Notes under the pieces: generated by a model
Told to the model about the DNA's origin: nothing
Database searches by the model: none
Seen by the model: the letters and a program-made list of their open reading frames with translations, nothing else
NCBI GenBank assembly: GCA_018378255.1
Contig: JAGZXV010000179.1
Location: forward strand, 1 to 12,136
DNA from: Clostridiaceae bacterium
GTDB taxonomy: Bacteria; Bacillota; Clostridia; Lachnospirales; Lachnospiraceae
Reading direction: 5' to 3'
Length of the DNA stretch: 12,136 bases
Shown: positions 1-6,802 of the stretch, piece after piece
Layout: each line of letters opens with the position of its first letter
How positions within the stretch are numbered: position 1 is the stretch's first letter
Translations under genes and position numbers: made by a program

Positions 1-113
1 GGTTTTCATCACCAACGGATTCCGCCTGGCCCGTCCGCTCCCAACCATCCAGTCCGTCCCTCCGCCCCACTTCCCTGCGTTACTTTCACTAATTAAATCT
101 CAATTCCCTATTA

Positions 114-1388
114 TTATTTTTCCACCCGAACCAGCGTCTCTCCGCCCAATGGTATAATACCTACCTTGGCATCGTGCCCCTGTGTCTCGAAAGCAAGTTT
201 TAAAGCATCTTCCATGGTATCCGCTTTCTTAAAGGAGAGCAGATCACATTCTTCTTCAGTCAATCCATTTGTGAGACAAATAACATTCTTTACATAATTA
301 AGCACCTGGAAATGGCATAATGGGTTGGTGACTCCAACTTTATCTGACACTTTTCCGTCTTCCACATCTTTGTAAACGGTTTCTGCATCGGATTTTAAGT
401 ATTTCACCAGCATCTCCTTGTGAACCGGGGAGTTGTTGCAGAAGCCTTCCCTTGGATCCAGTATGTAGATGATAGTTCCGCCTTCTTTTACACCGCACAT
501 GGAGAAACCGAAAGGTTTGAATCCCTGCCAATAGTCCATATTGCATGGATATGCGGATACGATTACAATATCAGCCAGTTCCGGAATGGCCGGACAGAGG
601 GTCTTCTTGGCAAATTCCACGCCTGCGCGGTGAGCCTTTATGTAGTGTCCGCAGAACAGGCCAAGGATATGGCTTTCCGCGTCCAACACCGTGTTGAGGA
701 TGAAATCAAGTCCGATTCTTCCTCCTATGGCATCCACTTCTTTTCTCATATCACACTCAATATTTCCGAAAATGTTCTGAAGCGGGAAATGGGAGCCGAT
801 CAGATGGGTAGTGGAGGTGGTCAGCTCTCCGCTGACGCCGGGCATCAGGATCTTGGCTCCGCCGCCCCAGCCTACAACGTTGTGGGGAGCGATATTGCCA
901 ACGGCAATTTTATAATCTGCAGCCAGAACCTCTTTATGGATGTGAAGGGGAGTTCCCATATCGCTGTCGCCGATATATTCATAATCCTCAGCAATTCTGT
1001 AATTTACATTGACAACCTTGTATTTTTCTTTGTATTCCCTGCCCAGCTTCATCTCCAGTTCCGCGTCAGTCAGCGGGCGGTGGGTTCCGGGGGCGGTTAC
1101 AAAGGTTATGTCCTGCGTATGGGCCTCAATCCGCTTTATCAGGTGTGGAAGTATGATTTTGGTAGGAGTGGGCCTTGTGGCATCATCAATGAGAATCACC
1201 ACTTTGGCATTCTCCTTGATCTGGTCCAGAGAAGAATCGCCAAACGGATGATCCAGGGCCTGCTCGATCAATTCATCCTGTGAAACTGTGGGTGTGTGGT
1301 CCTCGTGTTCTGCAAAAAAGAGGAAATTATCGTCGTTTAAGCTGATCTCAACATTGCGCATTCCTGTGAACACTTCAAATGTTTTCAT
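114..1388 (-). CDS. LarA-family nickel-pincer racemase/epimerase (DUF2088)
   Basis: A 424-residue cytoplasmic protein of the lactate racemase (LarA) family, which inverts 2-hydroxyacids at C2 with a Ni-pincer nucleotide. Visible family signatures are DDATRPTP (residues 68-75), GTHRP with His103, His169 followed by GWGGGAKILMPG with Lys179 (the lysine that tethers the cofactor in LarA), and His195 as the likely nickel ligand. These four residues keep the same relative spacing as His108, His174, Lys184 and His200 of the Lactobacillus plantarum enzyme. The NMDYWQGFKPFGFSM stretch near residue 291 is expected to help form the substrate pocket. The family includes lactate, malate, phenyllactate and hydroxyglutarate racemases and D-gluconate 2-epimerases. 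Divergence from a mannonate dehydratase operon favours an aldonate substrate, but this is inference. The cofactor genes larB, larC and larE are not in the window. An AAAGGAG site (complement of 1397-1403) lies 8 bases before the ATG. Confidence 0.9.
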   Translation of the reverse strand: MKTFEVFTGMRNVEISLNDDNFLFFAEHEDHTPTVSQDELIEQALDHPFGDSSLDQIKENAKVVILIDDATRPTPTKIILPHLIKRIEAHTQDITFVTAPGTHRPLTDAELEMKLGREYKEKYKVVNVNYRIAEDYEYIGDSDMGTPLHIHKEVLAADYKIAVGNIAPHNVVGWGGGAKILMPGVSGELTTSTTHLIGSHFPLQNIFGNIECDMRKEVDAIGGRIGLDFILNTVLDAESHILGLFCGHYIKAHRAGVEFAKKTLCPAIPELADIVIVSAYPCNMDYWQGFKPFGFSMCGVKEGGTIIYILDPREGFCNNSPVHKEMLVKYLKSDAETVYKDVEDGKVSDKVGVTNPLCHFQVLNYVKNVICLTNGLTEEECDLLSFKKADTMEDALKLAFETQGHDAKVGIIPLGGETLVRVEK

Positions 1389-1521
1389 AAAAACTGCTCC
1401 TTTCTGGTTGCTAAAGCCGGGGCGTAATATATCAAAAACTAAAAAACCACCCAGAACCTTAGAAAATGTGTGATAAAAAATTAACTATAATTACATTTGG
1501 ACAAAAAGTAATATATTAGAC

Positions 1522-1551
1522 ATTATATAGCTTTTATTGTGAAAATGTCAA
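1522..1551 (-). promoter_or_regulatory. Consensus sigma-A promoter for the LarA-family gene
   Basis: Read on the minus strand, a perfect TTGACA (complement of 1546-1551) is followed after 18 bases by a perfect TATAAT (complement of 1522-1527). Transcription would start near 1515, giving a leader of about 125 bases before the ATG at 1388. No strong hairpin is visible in that leader. The imperfect palindrome ATTGTGAAAATGTCAAT (1536-1552) overlaps the -35 box and could be an operator. Confidence 0.7.
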
Positions 1552-1685
1552 TATCATTGAAAATAAAAGGTTATATTATGTGCAAAAATCATAAAAAACT
1601 AAAAATGAGAAAGCTGGAAAGAGCCTGCCATTACCCGGTTTGTTTTCTCCATGTGTACATATAAAGAAAAAATATAGAGGAAAAA

Positions 1686-1702
1686 TGTATATAATAGATA
1701 CA
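1686..1702. promoter_or_regulatory. Inverted-repeat operator candidate
   Basis: The sequence TGTATATAATAGATACA is an inverted repeat with 8-base arms around a central A and one mismatched pair. It lies about 100 bases upstream of the rightward -35 box and about 135 bases upstream of the leftward one. The TGTAT/ATACA arms have the form of a dimeric repressor or activator site, such as GntR-type regulators use. The protein that binds is unknown, and an AT-rich background makes chance symmetry possible. Confidence 0.35.
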
Positions 1703-1800
1703 AAAATACTGATAAAAATGTTAAAAATACGTTAAAATACATAATAAATGTAAAATCAACTGTTAAAGTGCTTAAAAATAAAAAGAGATAAATTAATATA

Positions 1801-1829
1801 TTGACATATTACACAAAAGGTGTTAAAGT
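1801..1829 (+). promoter_or_regulatory. Sigma-A promoter for the transporter/catabolic operon
   Basis: A perfect TTGACA (1801-1806) is followed after a 17-base spacer by TAAAGT (1824-1829), which keeps four of six consensus bases and is preceded by an extended -10 TG at 1821-1822. Transcription would begin near 1836, at the edge of the perfect palindrome TGATATATCA (1838-1847). That arrangement would suit repression at the start site. The binding-protein start codon follows about 90 bases later. Confidence 0.6.
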
Positions 1830-1837
1830 GTACTCAG

Positions 1838-1847
1838 TGATATATCA
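1838..1847. promoter_or_regulatory. 10-base palindrome at the predicted start site
   Basis: TGATATATCA is a perfect palindrome, placed at about +2 to +11 of the predicted operon transcript. An operator here would block initiation or early elongation. The half sites are short and the region is AT-rich, so the call is tentative. Confidence 0.3.
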
Positions 1848-1926
1848 GAGATGATAAAAAGGGCACGACGGTTTTAAGGCAAAGCATATTTTTAAAATTT
1901 ATAAAAGAGAAAGGGAGAACGTATTT

Positions 1927-3249
1927 ATGAAGAAACGAATCGCATCACTTGTTTTAGCAACAGCAATGGTATCAACGATGGCAGCATGTTCAGGAGGATC
2001 AGCACCGGCAGGAGGCTCAACTGCAGCAGGAACCACAGCGGCCCCGGCAACCACAGCAGCACCGGCAGGGGATACAAAAGCGGCGGGCGATACCACGACA
2101 GCGGCAGCAGGCGGTGAGGCTGCGGCAAGCGGAGAGACATTTAAACTGGGCGCATACCTTCAGCTTTCAGGCGGCAACGCAGCTTACGGTATTGAAGCCC
2201 GTAATGCAATCCAGATGGCAGTTGACTATGTTAATGAAAACGGCGGTTTCAACGGAGCACAGGTTGAGTTCATACCATATGATACTCAGGGTTCTGCAGA
2301 AGAGGCTGTGAAGATTGTTTCTAAATTAGTAGAAGTGGAAAAAGCCGATGCGGTTATCGGTTCCGTTAACTCCAGTGAAGTTTTTGCGGCAGCCGGCAGC
2401 CTGAACAAACAGGGCATTTATACCATCGGTTTAGGAACCTCACCGTCATGGATGGAAGAGGACTGGCCTTATGTTTTCAGAGCAGCTATGAACAACGGTT
2501 TCGCAGTTCCGATTACAGTTGACATGCTGGAAGATTTAGAGATGAAGAGCGTTGGCGTATTCTACGGACAGGATGATGCATCTCTGGCAACCGGAAACTC
2601 TTTTATGGATGAGTGTAAAGCGAGAGGAATCGAAGTGGTTAAGAGCGAGAGCTACGACCAGGGCGATACCGACTTCTCTGCACAGGTTGCAAACCTGATT
2701 TCTGCAAAACCTGACTGCATTTACATTTCCGTTATCGGCGAGACCGGACCGGTTATCGTGAAACAGTTAAGACAGTATGGATATTCAGGAATTATCTTTG
2801 ATAAAGAATCCTTCATGGCTTCACAGATCGCTATTGCAGGAGAAGAAAATTCCAATTATATTGCATTTGCAAATCCATACGTAACATATGCATCAATTGA
2901 AGAGTGTGATATTCCGGAAGTGAAAGAATTCCTTGAAAAATATCAGGCGAAATACGGCGAAATCGCTAAAACAGACTCCTCTTACCGTGGATGGGATACC
3001 GTTATGGTTATGTGGGAAGCCAGCAAGATCGCAGGCAAGAATGATTCCGATTCCTTAAAAGACGCTACAAACAAGATTTCAGGCCTTCAGGGTCTTGGCG
3101 GTATTCTGGATTATACAAAGGGCAACAGAGAAGGATACAACACATTTAACAGCTTTATCCTGATCGACGGCAAGAACATCCTTTGGAAAGACTGGATTGC
3201 CAACGGCGGCTACGATGAATACAAAACAGCTACAGGCAATGAGAAATAA
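1927..3249 (+). CDS. ABC transporter substrate-binding lipoprotein, LivJ/LivK (Peripla_BP_6) type
   Basis: A 440-residue extracellular binding protein that would deliver ligand to the LivHMGF importer encoded directly downstream. Residues 1-20 form a lipoprotein signal peptide (KKR, hydrophobic core, lipobox MAAC) with lipidated Cys21. Residues 22-70 are a low-complexity Ala/Gly/Thr/Pro linker tethering the domain to the membrane. From about residue 71 (ETFKLGAYLQLSGGNAAYG) begins a periplasmic-binding-protein type 1 fold. Typical features are the AVDYVNENGG segment, DTQGSAEEAV and the AVIGSVNSSE stretch that lines the ligand site in this family. The start has an AGGGAG site (1912-1917) 9 bases upstream. 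The family binds branched-chain amino acids, amides, urea and other small ligands, so the ligand cannot be read from sequence. The catabolic genes behind it suggest a sugar acid or derivative. Confidence 0.88.
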   Translation: MKKRIASLVLATAMVSTMAACSGGSAPAGGSTAAGTTAAPATTAAPAGDTKAAGDTTTAAAGGEAAASGETFKLGAYLQLSGGNAAYGIEARNAIQMAVDYVNENGGFNGAQVEFIPYDTQGSAEEAVKIVSKLVEVEKADAVIGSVNSSEVFAAAGSLNKQGIYTIGLGTSPSWMEEDWPYVFRAAMNNGFAVPITVDMLEDLEMKSVGVFYGQDDASLATGNSFMDECKARGIEVVKSESYDQGDTDFSAQVANLISAKPDCIYISVIGETGPVIVKQLRQYGYSGIIFDKESFMASQIAIAGEENSNYIAFANPYVTYASIEECDIPEVKEFLEKYQAKYGEIAKTDSSYRGWDTVMVMWEASKIAGKNDSDSLKDATNKISGLQGLGGILDYTKGNREGYNTFNSFILIDGKNILWKDWIANGGYDEYKTATGNEK

Positions 3250-3272
3250 TTAAGCTATCAATTATGAAGAGG

Positions 3273-3301
3273 CAGGCCGGGAATTAAAAAAGCCCGGCCT
3301 G
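3273..3301 (+). promoter_or_regulatory. Intergenic stem-loop between binding protein and permease
   Basis: A perfect 9-base-pair GC-rich stem (CAGGCCGGG with CCCGGCCTG) encloses an 11-base A-rich loop, 24 bases after the binding-protein stop. No T-run follows, so it is not a classic terminator. Stem-loops at this place in importer operons often protect the 3' end of the binding-protein message and lower expression of the membrane genes. That role is inferred from position. Confidence 0.6.
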
Positions 3302-3349
3302 TATTGGATAAAAAAGAAATAAAAGATATCTTTGAAAGGAGATACATCT

Positions 3350-4222
3350 ATGTATGGAATGCTGTTAATATCCGGACTTGTTATTGGAAGCATCTATGGG
3401 CTGATCGCCTTGGGATACAGTCTGATCTACAAGTCATCCGGCTTACTGAGCTTTGTACAGGGCGATATCATGACGCTCGGCGCATTTCTCGGCCTCACGT
3501 TTTATTCCTATCTTGGACTTCCATTTGTCGTTTCATTACTGCTCACGGTTTTATGTGCGGTTTTACTTGGATTCGCTCTTGAAAAGGGCGTTATCAGAAA
3601 GTTATTGGATAAGAATGTTATGGCAATCTATATCGTTCTGGCCACGATAGCCATCTCTTATATCGTGCAGAACGGATCGATGCTTGTATGGGGATCTATC
3701 GCACTGAATTTCCCTTCTATATTTGGAATCTCGACGATTAAAATCGGCAGCATCAGCGTGCAGCCGGAAGCGCTCATGTGTTTCGTGGTGGCGGTTATCT
3801 GTATGTTCATCCTCCATTTGTACATGACGAAGACGAAGCTGGGAACCTCCATGAGAGCGGCTTCCATGGACGCCATGGCAGCTGAATCCTGCGGGATCGA
3901 CGTATCTTTGAGCACAGGGCTTTCCTGGGGACTGTCTGCAGGCCTAGCAGCAGTAGCCGGAATCCTGATCGGGCCGATTTATGGCGTGTATACCACTTTG
4001 GGCGCTGTGATCGGACGTAAAGGTTTCTCCAGCGCGGTAATCGGCGGTTACGGCAATATGTACGGCGCTATGGTTGGAGGACTGATTCTGGGTCTTGTGG
4101 AAACATTTGCAGCCAGCCTGGTTTCATCAACCTATAAGAACCTGATCGCATATGGACTGCTGTTGGTGTTCCTGTTCCTGAAGCCAACCGGTATTTTCAA
4201 TGAGAAAGCGATTAAAGACTGA
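3350..4222 (+). CDS. livH: Branched-chain-type ABC transporter permease LivH
   Basis: An inner-membrane permease of 290 residues, the usual size for LivH, with about eight hydrophobic segments. Recognisable family blocks are GLLSFVQGDIMTLGAFLG (residues 31-48), the cytoplasmic coupling loop MRAASMDAMAAESCGIDV (168-185) that contacts the ATPases, and GRKGFSSAVIGGYGNMYGA (222-240) followed by GGLILGLVE. The ATG at 3350 is preferred because AAAGGAG (3335-3341) lies 8 bases before it. An in-frame TTG at 3332 would place the start inside or before this ribosome site. It pairs with LivM to form the translocation channel. Substrate range cannot be told from the permease. Confidence 0.92.
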   Translation: MYGMLLISGLVIGSIYGLIALGYSLIYKSSGLLSFVQGDIMTLGAFLGLTFYSYLGLPFVVSLLLTVLCAVLLGFALEKGVIRKLLDKNVMAIYIVLATIAISYIVQNGSMLVWGSIALNFPSIFGISTIKIGSISVQPEALMCFVVAVICMFILHLYMTKTKLGTSMRAASMDAMAAESCGIDVSLSTGLSWGLSAGLAAVAGILIGPIYGVYTTLGAVIGRKGFSSAVIGGYGNMYGAMVGGLILGLVETFAASLVSSTYKNLIAYGLLLVFLFLKPTGIFNEKAIKD

Positions 4223-4261
4223 TAAAATGTATAAAAGATCTATAGAATAGGAGGTACAACC

Positions 4262-5248
4262 TTGAAGGATATAAGTAAGAAGGCTATGGGGAAAAATAAT
4301 TTATGGAAAATCCTATTTGCCGTTTTATTGCTCGCCCTGCCGCTGCTCATACAAGGATCGAATTACCTGATACTGGTTTTCTGCTTTATTGAAATATATA
4401 TCATCGGTGTTTCCGGACTGGATATCGTATTCGGGTACTGCGGCCAGATTTCCCTCGGCCACGCGGCATTTTATGCAATCGGAGCTTACGGTTCCGTGGT
4501 GTTACATAAGTATTTTGGCATTCCCGTTATTTTAACTATGATTATTGCGGCCTGTTTCAGCGCGGCCATCGGTGCGCTCATCGCATATCCGTGTTCCCAG
4601 CTGGTGTTCCATTTCCTGTCTTTGGCCACCCAGGCGGTTGGTGAGATCGTTTATATTCTGGTTTCCCATTCACCGAATAATATCACAGGAAACTATGTGG
4701 GCATGTATACGGACCCGGTTAATTTATTTGGATTTAAAATTGCAACCAATACACAGTTTTACTATTTCGCACTGGTTTGTGTGGTAATATTCCTGCTGGC
4801 TAAGACATTTTTAGTTAACTCCAAGACGGGACGCGCATTCACTGCAATCCGTGAGAATTCACACGCGGCCGACGGAATGGGAATCAATGTCCGTTTATAC
4901 AAAGTTCAGGCATTTACAGTCAGCGCGTTCTATACCGCATTTGCAGGCGCTATGTACGCTCATCTGGTTGGATATATCAACCCGGATACTTTCTTATATA
5001 AACAGTCCGTTATGTTCCTCACCATGCTGCTGTTTGGCGGAACCGGATCTTTATGGGGACCGATCCTGGGCGCAGCATCCGTATTGCTGGTTAACGAATC
5101 ACTTCGTGCCCTGCAGGATTATCAGATGTTTATCTACGGTATTTTGATGCTTCTTGTTATTGTTGCGATGCCGGGCGGTATTTTCGGTGAAGGCAAGAAA
5201 CTGGCTGCAAAGTTCAGAAGAAGAGTCGGAGGTGGCGCAAATGCTTAA
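4262..5248 (+). CDS. livM: Branched-chain-type ABC transporter permease LivM
   Basis: The second membrane subunit of the importer, 328 residues. It carries the LivM hallmark GLDIVFGYCGQISLGHAAFY (residues 52-71), the coupling loop SKTGRAFTAIRENSHAADGMGI (within 187-208), and LLFGGTGSLWGPILGA (257-272). Many hydrophobic segments span the rest. Translation appears to start at a TTG: a full AGGAGGT (4249-4255) sits 6 bases before it, and the next in-frame ATG is eight codons later without a comparable site. It starts 40 bases after livH and overlaps the start of livG by 8 bases, which suggests translational coupling. Confidence 0.92.
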   Translation: MKDISKKAMGKNNLWKILFAVLLLALPLLIQGSNYLILVFCFIEIYIIGVSGLDIVFGYCGQISLGHAAFYAIGAYGSVVLHKYFGIPVILTMIIAACFSAAIGALIAYPCSQLVFHFLSLATQAVGEIVYILVSHSPNNITGNYVGMYTDPVNLFGFKIATNTQFYYFALVCVVIFLLAKTFLVNSKTGRAFTAIRENSHAADGMGINVRLYKVQAFTVSAFYTAFAGAMYAHLVGYINPDTFLYKQSVMFLTMLLFGGTGSLWGPILGAASVLLVNESLRALQDYQMFIYGILMLLVIVAMPGGIFGEGKKLAAKFRRRVGGGANA

Positions 5249-5993
5249 AACAGAAGGTGTGACCATTCAATTCGGAGGATTAATTGCTGTTAATAATGTG
5301 AGCCTTCATGTTCAGAAGAATAGAATTACAGGTCTGATCGGCCCTAACGGCGCTGGAAAGACCACATTTTTCAACTGCATCAGCGGTGTTTATGTTCCTA
5401 ATAAAGGTTCCGTCATTTTCGATGGCGAGCACATAGAAGGCAAAAAGCCATATCAGATCAATAAAGCCGGCATTTCCAGGACCTATCAGGTCATCAACCT
5501 GTTCTGGAATATGAGCGTTCTGGAAAATGTTATGGTAGGAATGCACCCCAGGCTGAAATCCAGGTTTTTCTCCGATTTGTTAAAAACCCCGGCAGAGCGG
5601 GCGGAGGAAAAGGCCGCCATGGAAAAAGCCTACGATCTGCTTAAATTCGTCGGACTGGAGCAGTTTGCCAACGATCCGGCCGGAAGTCTTTCCTACGGCG
5701 GACAGCGGCTTTTAGAGATCGTCCGGGGCCTTGCCAGCGATCCTAAGATGATCCTTTTGGATGAGCCGGCAGCCGGCATGAATACAAAGGAAAAGAATGA
5801 ATTTGACGAACTGCTTCAGAGGATTTTGAAGAGGGGCGTGACGATACTGATGATCGAACACGATATGAAGCTGGTTATGAATGTCTGCGATTATCTGTAT
5901 GTATTGGAATATGGAAAACTGCTGGCGGAAGGCGTGCCGGAAGACGTTCAGAACAACCCAGAAGTAATCCGGGCTTATTTAGGAGGTGAATAG
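5241..5993 (+). CDS. livG: Branched-chain-type ABC transporter ATPase LivG
   Basis: A cytoplasmic ATPase of 250 residues that powers the importer together with LivF. Visible parts are Walker A GPNGAGKTT (34-42), the ABC signature LSYGGQ (150-155), Walker B ILLDEP (171-176) followed by AAGMN, which is typical of LivG, and the switch histidine in MIEHD (His207). The ATG at 5241 is chosen because GGAGGTG (5228-5234) precedes it by 6 bases and the N-terminus MLKTEGVTIQFGG aligns with the family. A longer frame to 5154 would add 29 residues lying entirely inside livM. The signature has Tyr in place of the usual Ser (LSYGG), as often seen in LivG proteins. Confidence 0.94.
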   Translation: MLKTEGVTIQFGGLIAVNNVSLHVQKNRITGLIGPNGAGKTTFFNCISGVYVPNKGSVIFDGEHIEGKKPYQINKAGISRTYQVINLFWNMSVLENVMVGMHPRLKSRFFSDLLKTPAERAEEKAAMEKAYDLLKFVGLEQFANDPAGSLSYGGQRLLEIVRGLASDPKMILLDEPAAGMNTKEKNEFDELLQRILKRGVTILMIEHDMKLVMNVCDYLYVLEYGKLLAEGVPEDVQNNPEVIRAYLGGE

Positions 5994-5994
5994 T

Positions 5995-6717
5995 ATGGCG
6001 CCATTATTGGAAGTTAAAGATTTTCATTATTACTATGGAAACATTCATTCCGTAAAGGGAATCAACCTGTATGTTAATGAAGGGGAGATGGTAACTTTAA
6101 TCGGCGCCAATGGCGCGGGTAAGACCACCACCCTCCAGACTATTTCAGGGCTTACAAAACCACAGGGAATCAGGGGAGAGATTTGGTTTAACGGAAAACA
6201 GATTCAGGGAAAGAAAGGCAACAAGGTCACAGCCATGGGACTTTCCCACGTGCTGGAAGGACGGCATGTATTTTCCAAGCTGTCGGTAGAGGAAAACCTC
6301 ATGATGGGAGCTTATCTGAGAAAGGATACGGCTGCTGTGAAGGAAGATCTTCTGGGAGTTTTCAAACGGTTCCCGAGATTGGAAGAGAGGCGTACCCAGT
6401 TAGCCGGAACCTTATCCGGAGGCGAGCAGCAGATGCTGGCCATAGGCAGAGCGTTGATCGCCCGTCCTAAAATGATCCTTTTGGATGAGCCTTCATTGGG
6501 TCTGGCCCCTATTATCGTAAAAGAGATTTTTGAAGCCATTAAGGAGATCAACCGGGAGGGGACAACGATTCTGTTCGTGGAACAGAACTCAAAAATCGCT
6601 CTGGCAACGGCGGACCGCGGTTACGTTATGCAGACTGGCGAGATGATCTTAACCGATACCTGTGAAAACCTGATGGCCAATGAAGAGGTAAAGAAAGCTT
6701 ATCTCGGCGGAGAATAG
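5995..6717 (+). CDS. livF: Branched-chain-type ABC transporter ATPase LivF
   Basis: The second ATPase of the importer, 240 residues. It has Walker A GANGAGKTT (37-45), the signature LSGGEQ (140-145), Walker B ILLDEP (161-166) and the LivF-specific SLGLAP (167-172). The usual switch histidine is replaced within FVEQNS, as is normal for LivF. The ATG at 5995 is supported by AGGAGGTG (5981-5988) lying 6 bases upstream. A GTG at 5986 is part of that ribosome site and is unlikely to be the start. Only one base separates it from the livG stop, so the two are almost certainly co-translated. It completes a five-gene importer. Confidence 0.94.
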   Translation: MAPLLEVKDFHYYYGNIHSVKGINLYVNEGEMVTLIGANGAGKTTTLQTISGLTKPQGIRGEIWFNGKQIQGKKGNKVTAMGLSHVLEGRHVFSKLSVEENLMMGAYLRKDTAAVKEDLLGVFKRFPRLEERRTQLAGTLSGGEQQMLAIGRALIARPKMILLDEPSLGLAPIIVKEIFEAIKEINREGTTILFVEQNSKIALATADRGYVMQTGEMILTDTCENLMANEEVKKAYLGGE

Positions 6718-6735
6718 AATAATTGAATGATTAAG

Positions 6736-6785
6736 AGTCTGTGCCCGGCGCTGCTGCCGCAGACTTCGGAAAACAGACGGCAGCG
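6736..6785 (+). promoter_or_regulatory. Two crossing hairpins ahead of the dehydrogenase gene
   Basis: In the 85-base gap after livF, AGTCTG (6736-6741) can pair with CAGACT (6760-6765), and GCTGCCG (6753-6759) can pair with CGGCAGC (6779-6785). The stems cross, so they must either exclude each other or form a pseudoknot. The second stem ends 8 bases before the GAGGG ribosome site (6793-6797). There is no T-run. A role in tuning expression between the importer and the enzymes is possible but unproven. Confidence 0.4.
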
Positions 6786-6802
6786 CAGAAATGAGGGATG
6801 AT

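Larger units (their letters stand above)
1389..1926. other. AT-rich divergent intergenic regulatory region
   Basis: These 538 bases separate the leftward racemase gene from the rightward operon and contain no credible coding sequence on either strand. The stretch is very rich in A and T, with many A-tracts. It holds a leftward consensus promoter (1522-1551), a rightward promoter (1801-1829), and a 17-base inverted repeat at 1686-1702. GTTAAA is repeated at 1720, 1731, 1762 and 1822, and a 10-base palindrome at 1838-1847 sits just after the rightward promoter. No CcpA-type cre site with its central CG was found. The rightward transcript would have an untranslated leader of roughly 90 bases. 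Confidence 0.75.

Noticed and set aside
1..113. GC-rich, pyrimidine-rich stretch at the left edge that is open in one plus-strand frame up to a stop near 96
   Set aside because: The short proline-rich translation (no start, no family resemblance) has no support as a gene end. No clear terminator for the leftward racemase gene is visible here either.
420..1283. Long open frame (287 residues) on the plus strand opposite the LarA-family gene
   Set aside because: It is the antisense shadow of a well-supported family member, has no ribosome site, and its translation resembles no known protein.
1536..1552. ATTGTGAAAATGTCAAT as a catabolite-control (cre or CRP-like) site
   Set aside because: It lacks the central CG of cre and the inner positions are not symmetric, so only a possible operator is noted in the racemase promoter entry.
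1899..2140. Antisense open frames rich in Pro/Ala/Leu opposite the start of the binding-protein gene
   Set aside because: They arise from the low-complexity Ala/Gly/Thr/Pro linker codons of the lipoprotein. Neither has a start context of its own.
5154..5240. Upstream extension of the LivG frame
   Set aside because: The extra 29 residues lie within livM, do not match LivG N-termini, and the strong ribosome site points to 5241.
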